Assembly (NCBI GenBank): GCA_050741915.1
Contig: JBOGEX010000012.1
Location: forward strand, 1 to 14,623
DNA: 14,623 nt
Direction: 5' to 3'
DNA from: JACCTH01 sp050741915
GTDB taxonomy: Bacteria > Actinomycetota > Acidimicrobiia > Spongiisociales > ZC4RG35
The translations under genes and the position numbers were made by a program. The notes below the pieces were generated by a model. It was not told where the DNA came from. It worked only from the letters and a program-made list of their open reading frames with translations, and made no database searches. How positions within the stretch are numbered: the stretch's first letter is position 1; each line of letters opens with the position of its first letter. This document shows, one piece after another, positions 13,430 through 14,623 of this stretch.

Positions 13430-14179
13430 GTGACGGAGAGCGAGCCGACGCTTGGCGTCGACATTGGCGGTTCGGGGATCAAAGGCAATCTCGTCGAGGT
13501 GGCGACGGGAAAACTCGTGGGAGAACGATTTCGCTTGGCGACCCCGCAGCCATCGTTGCCGGAGGCTGTGGCCGAAGTCGTTCGCCAGGTCTTTGATCAC
13601 TTTGCGACTGAGGGTCATTTCGGTTGTACGTTTCCTGCCGTTGTCAAGCGGGGCGTGACGCTGAGCGCCGCCAACGTCCACGAGAGCTGGATCGGCACCG
13701 ACGCCGCCGCCCTATTTTCGGCAGCCACCGGTCAGTCGGTGACGGTTCTAAATGATGCAGATGCGGCTGGCGTTGCCGAGATGGCATTTGGCGCCGGTCA
13801 GGGCCGCACCGGGGTCGTCGTACTTCTGACGTTGGGCTCAGGCATCGGCTCGGCCGTTTTCATCGATGGTGTCTTGGTCCCGAACACTGAGTTCGGACAC
13901 CTCGAGCTGCGGGGCCACTCCCCAGTGGAGGGCTGGGCTGCCGCCAGTGTCAAAGACGATAAGGACCTGTCGTGGTCAGCCTGGGCCAAGAGAGTCGATC
14001 GCGTCCTTGACCACCTCTCCCATGTCGTTTCTCCCGACCTGTTCATCATCGGTGGCGGCGTCTCTCGCAAATGGGACAGTTGGGGCAACTATCTGACGAC
14101 CGATGTGGAAGTGGTTCCGGCCTCCCTGCGCAACGAGGCTGGAATCGTGGGGGCGGCGATCGTCGCTAGTCGGGCCTAA
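13430..14179 (+). CDS. ppgK: Polyphosphate glucokinase (ROK family)
   Basis: 249 residues, typical for PPGK, which phosphorylates glucose to glucose-6-phosphate using inorganic polyphosphate (often also ATP) in the cytoplasm. The phosphate-1 motif is LGVDIGGSGIKGN (8-20). GCTFPAVVKRG (65-75) and NVHESWIG (82-89) are PPGK-specific signatures. LNDADAAG (107-114) contains the catalytic base Asp109, TLGSGIG (134-140) is the phosphate-2 region and EFGHLELRG (154-162) follows. The cysteine zinc motif of many other ROK proteins is absent, as expected for PPGK. The family is characteristic of Actinomycetota. It starts at GTG, probably leaderless. Its stop TAA overlaps the stop of the convergent SLH gene by 4 bases. 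The product feeds glycolysis and the pentose phosphate pathway, in which Gnd acts. Confidence 0.95.
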   Translation: MTESEPTLGVDIGGSGIKGNLVEVATGKLVGERFRLATPQPSLPEAVAEVVRQVFDHFATEGHFGCTFPAVVKRGVTLSAANVHESWIGTDAAALFSAATGQSVTVLNDADAAGVAEMAFGAGQGRTGVVVLLTLGSGIGSAVFIDGVLVPNTEFGHLELRGHSPVEGWAAASVKDDKDLSWSAWAKRVDRVLDHLSHVVSPDLFIIGGGVSRKWDSWGNYLTTDVEVVPASLRNEAGIVGAAIVASRA

Positions 14180-14623
14180 TTGCCGTAAGAGCGAAAGAGA
14201 AACGCTGCCATCTGTTCTCGGGTGACGACCGCTTCGGGGCAGAAAGTCGTCGCCGTGCATCCCAGAGTGATGCCGGCCTTGGCGAGGGCGTTGATTTCCT
14301 CTTCGTGAACCGAGTTCTCGTCGTCGGTGAAGATGTCGGGCCCCGCTGCGAACGAGAAGGCTCGCACCAGGAACGAGGCCATCTGCTCTCTGGTTACCGG
14401 ATCATCGGGGCAGTAACGATCAACGGCGCATCCCTGGGTAATCCCTGCTGCCACCAGGGAACTGATGGCCCACTCATACGGAGAGTCGGCGGTATCGACG
14501 AAGCGGCCGGACGGCGCCGGTAGCAACGCCTGCGCCCGTGCCAGGAAGGCGGCCATCTCCCCACGAGTAACCGGATCGCCAGGGCAGAACGTTTCGGAAG
14601 TGCATCCAAGAGTTATCCGCTGC
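14176..14623 (-). CDS. SLH-repeat protein, C-terminal end (partial)
   Basis: The frame is open to the window edge; 148 codons plus the stop are visible and the N-terminus is missing. An internal ATG at 14556 is not the real start, because a repeat spans it. Three SLH-type repeats are visible, each with GIT or RIT, then xGC, four to five residues, (F/Y)CP, then VTR(E/G)(Q/E)MA and FL.R: near the window edge, around 14440-14370, and around 14270-14180. SLH domains attach secreted proteins to cell-wall polymers, so this is probably the wall anchor of a secreted enzyme or S-layer-associated protein whose main part lies outside. The Cys pair in each repeat suggests disulphides. The chain stops three residues (YGN) after the last repeat. 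Confidence 0.85.
   Translation of the reverse strand, partial: QRITLGCTSETFCPGDPVTRGEMAAFLARAQALLPAPSGRFVDTADSPYEWAISSLVAAGITQGCAVDRYCPDDPVTREQMASFLVRAFSFAAGPDIFTDDENSVHEEEINALAKAGITLGCTATTFCPEAVVTREQMAAFLFRSYGN

Overview
The window is GC-rich chromosomal DNA from a bacterium that is most likely an actinomycete-phylum member (Actinomycetota), possibly an Acidimicrobiia-like uncultured lineage. The reasons are the order tuf, rpmG, MaoC-type dehydratase, tRNA-Trp, secE, nusG, rplK, rplA; a polyphosphate glucokinase; starts with a TANNNT box 6-7 bases upstream and no ribosome-binding site (leaderless type); and SLH repeats of the GIT-x-GC...CP type. The phylum call is fairly firm, while the class is a guess.

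Layout. 1-1114 (+): the end of EF-Tu, the zinc-type L33 gene rpmG, and a fused two-hotdog MaoC dehydratase whose N-terminus seems to lack a normal start codon. 1143-2237 (-): a tightly overlapped VOC / ArsR / SRPBCC operon. 2238-2674: a gene-free stretch holding the operon promoter, a 211-bp non-coding element with inverted terminal repeats, and the tRNA-Trp promoter. 2675-4941 (+): tRNA-Trp, secE, nusG, rplK, rplA. 4942-5498: a gene-free stretch with two tandem GC-rich palindromic repeats, a second (197-bp) inverted-repeat-bounded element, a promoter, and a probable L10 leader RNA. 5499-6439 (+): rplJ and rplL. rpoB does not follow; instead pepN converges on rplL with only 3 bp between stop codons.

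6443-12487 (-): an M1 aminopeptidase, 6-phosphogluconate dehydrogenase (gnd), and an OmpR-type two-component system (regulator then kinase, coupled). 12488-12601: a divergent control region with two oppositely oriented pairs of 11-bp-spaced GTTCAG repeats. 12602-13330 (+): a lipoprotein of unknown function, probably controlled by that system. 13430-14179 (+): polyphosphate glucokinase, whose product glucose-6-phosphate feeds the pathway containing Gnd. 14176-14623 (-): the C-terminal end of a protein with three SLH repeats, running out of the window.

Most genes are core translation, secretion and central-metabolism functions. I see no defence system, CRISPR array or intact transposase gene. 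The most interesting signals are the symmetric two-component operator with its orphan lipoprotein, the two inverted-repeat elements inserted into a normally conserved ribosomal locus, the missing start codon of the dehydratase, and the break between rplL and rpoBC.
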